DNA of 6,010 nt from CAYLLT01 sp964591605 (GTDB lineage: Bacteria; Planctomycetota; Phycisphaerae; UBA1845; PWPN01). This document shows positions 4,673-6,010 of the stretch, in pieces. Positions within the stretch are counted from its first letter, which is position 1. Each line of letters opens with the position of its first letter. The stretch covers positions 1-6,010 of the forward strand of contig CAZQEN010000423.1 in the NCBI GenBank assembly GCA_964591605.1, given 5' to 3'. The notes beneath the pieces are model-generated. The model did no database searches, was not told where the DNA came from, and saw only the letters and a list, made by a program, of their open reading frames with translations. Made by a program: the position numbers and the translations under genes.

Positions 4673-6010
4673 TCAGCCGCTCAGCTCCCTGAAGAGGTGA
4701 ACGCGGATATTCTTATCGCCGGGCTCGGCCGGGGCGTCGTGATGATACTCGACCCACACCGGCTTGTCCGGTCCGGGCGTATCGAACAGGCGGATCACGC
4801 CGGCCATGGCGTCGTAGCCCGCCCCATAGGCGTAGTCGGCGATGGCCGGAATGCCGGGAACGTGCTCCGGATGCAGCGCCACGTGGGTGGTCAGCCAGTC
4901 GCCGCCAAAATAGGCATCGAAATAAAGGTTGTAGCGTACGCGGCGGCCCAGATGTCCGGCCAGAAGTTGCTCGTCCTGCTCGTCGATGATCCCGTCGCCG
5001 TTGAGATCGAAGGCGGGGCAGTACGTGAAGCAATGGAGCAGTTCATCGGGCGGCGGCCCGCCGGTCTTGCCGGCGAAGCCGACGTGGCCGTGCGCGTAGC
5101 GCGAGCCCAGCCGCCGGCGCAGCCTTGCCAAGTGCTTCTCGTCGACGACGCCTTCGGGCTCCGAAAGCATGTAAATGACACCCCCGTACACCTGGCTCGA
5201 CACCGGGCGGAAGGGCATATCCTGCATACCGAGCTTGGGCTCATCCAGTGAGATGCGCATCTGCTCGATGACGCGCTCGCGGTCGGTGCAGTGCCCGGTG
5301 TCCGGGTCAAAAACGTCCCGCAGCGGGTCCTCGGGCAGCACGGCCCACATCCCATAGCACTGGACAACCGGCGTATGCGGAGCGAGGCCGTACACCGAGT
5401 TGTGCATGCGTACGAGCTGCGTGACGCGGCGGGTGTAGAGGTTCGGACCCTTTCCCGCGGGGTCGGCCCACACGCCGCGCACCGCGCTGTTGGGCAGCGG
5501 GTAATGCACGTTGGCTTCGATCGTGCGGCTGATCGGCCGGCCCCGGACCTGCACCGTCCGGCCGTCACGCGCGTCCGTTCGGGCCTCTTCCAGGCGCACG
5601 TGCCTGCGGAAGTGCGTCTGCAGGTGCCCGTGAACCATGTCCCATGTGTACTCGTGCGTGTACAGGTTGTGGTCGGCGACGGGGTAGGCCAGCAGCGTGT
5701 GCGAGACGGCCCAGCGCGGCTGGCCGACGGGGTATTCGACGCGCGGATCCGACGGGTAGATCCCGCCGTCGGTGAAGGGATCGTCCTGCAGATGCAGATC
5801 GTCCTGCCAGCCAACCTTACCGGTCTTCGGATCAAGGAGCGCATCGGGAAAGAAGGTTGTGCGGCCGTCGCCGCTCAGCTCAATGCTGAAGCGCTCGGCC
5901 TTGCCCCACCTCTTCGGATTGACCCGCCACCCTTGCGGGGTCCAGATGCCCATCCAGTAGTAGGGATTGTGGATAATGTTGGGTTCATAGATCCGCTCGG
6001 GAAGGGGGCG
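4673..6010 (-). CDS. Large protein of unknown family with internal EF-hand/dockerin-like loop, 5' end outside window
   Basis: The frame is open from the stop at 4675-4673 to the right edge, so the start lies outside; 445 residues are visible. An internal ATG at 5953 is unlikely to be the start, because the upstream residues (RPLPERIYEPNIIHNPYYW) read as protein in the same style. I do not recognise the family. The visible part is rich in Trp, Tyr, His and Gly (WMGIWTPQGW, LYTHEYTWDMVHGH) with many short segments, which fits a mainly beta-structured extracellular protein. A canonical calcium loop, DLNGDGIIDEQD, sits about 100 residues before the C-terminus. It fits the EF-hand pattern D-x-N-x-D-G-x-I-D-x-x-D and the 'FDLNGDG' style of dockerin repeats. 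After it come YNLYFDAYFGGDWLTTHVAL and a tail ending RELSG. A binding protein or carbohydrate-active enzyme would suit the symporter 56 bases downstream, but no catalytic motif supports that. Confidence 0.8.
   Translation of the reverse strand, partial: RPLPERIYEPNIIHNPYYWMGIWTPQGWRVNPKRWGKAERFSIELSGDGRTTFFPDALLDPKTGKVGWQDDLHLQDDPFTDGGIYPSDPRVEYPVGQPRWAVSHTLLAYPVADHNLYTHEYTWDMVHGHLQTHFRRHVRLEEARTDARDGRTVQVRGRPISRTIEANVHYPLPNSAVRGVWADPAGKGPNLYTRRVTQLVRMHNSVYGLAPHTPVVQCYGMWAVLPEDPLRDVFDPDTGHCTDRERVIEQMRISLDEPKLGMQDMPFRPVSSQVYGGVIYMLSEPEGVVDEKHLARLRRRLGSRYAHGHVGFAGKTGGPPPDELLHCFTYCPAFDLNGDGIIDEQDEQLLAGHLGRRVRYNLYFDAYFGGDWLTTHVALHPEHVPGIPAIADYAYGAGYDAMAGVIRLFDTPGPDKPVWVEYHHDAPAEPGDKNIRVHLFRELSG

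Noticed and set aside
3456..4700. Plus-strand open frame of 414 codons opposite the symporter
   Set aside because: Its translation is rich in Arg, His, Glu and Gln, as expected from the complement of a membrane protein gene, and has no domain-like features.
4891..5844. Second minus-strand frame of 317 codons within the right-edge gene
   Set aside because: It is a frame-shifted shadow with Arg/Thr/Ser/Cys-rich composition, while the main frame holds the calcium loop and runs uninterrupted to the window edge.
1..6010. CRISPR array, tRNA or rRNA genes, and insertion-sequence ends
   Set aside because: No regularly spaced direct repeats, cloverleaf-like segments, rRNA-like conserved stretches or transposase motifs flanked by terminal repeats were seen. 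The repeat cluster at 81-176 has no matching partner elsewhere in the window.

Overview
The window most resembles a high-GC chromosome of the phylum Planctomycetota, possibly of the class Phycisphaerae or a related uncultured lineage. This is inferred from three protein styles that often occur together in that group. They are Cys-rich 'GACC...C...T...C' repeats followed by dockerin/EF-hand-like D-x-D-x-D-G loops and an 'RCLSG' tail, a Tat-exported Gfo/Idh/MocA oxidoreductase, and an SSS-family symporter beside a secreted-type protein with an EF-hand loop. No rRNA, tRNA or CRISPR array was seen.

Left part (1-834): a gene fragment leaves the window on the minus strand (1-148). It ends in a segment that resembles the start of a tyrosine-recombinase catalytic domain. 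A rightward gene (about 232-834) encodes a Cys-rich, dockerin-like tail but has no visible signal peptide, so it may be the remnant of a larger secreted protein. Between and across their 5' ends lies an unusual cluster of three copies of an 11-bp motif (TTCACATTTGG type). Two copies face each other closely and a third is inverted 75 bases away, with a compact hairpin between.

Middle and right part (1072-6010): four minus-strand genes, read right to left. First comes a large protein of unknown family with an internal calcium-loop motif, which runs off the right edge. It is followed after 56 bases by an SSS-family sodium:solute symporter, then after 7 bases by a small single-span membrane protein. 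A 298-base gap with two stem-loops separates these from a Gfo/Idh/MocA oxidoreductase with a twin-arginine signal and a strong ribosome binding site. The oxidoreductase gene converges on the Cys-rich gene, and a near-perfect stem-loop lies between their ends.

A reasonable reading, inferred from order and family only, is a small catabolic locus. An exported protein acts on or binds an external substrate, the symporter imports a product, the small membrane protein assists the symporter, and the oxidoreductase converts a sugar-like compound. The substrate cannot be named from the sequence. No complete new defence or mobile system is visible. The least explained parts are the inverted-repeat cluster at 81-176, the unknown protein at the right edge, and the symporter with its small partner.
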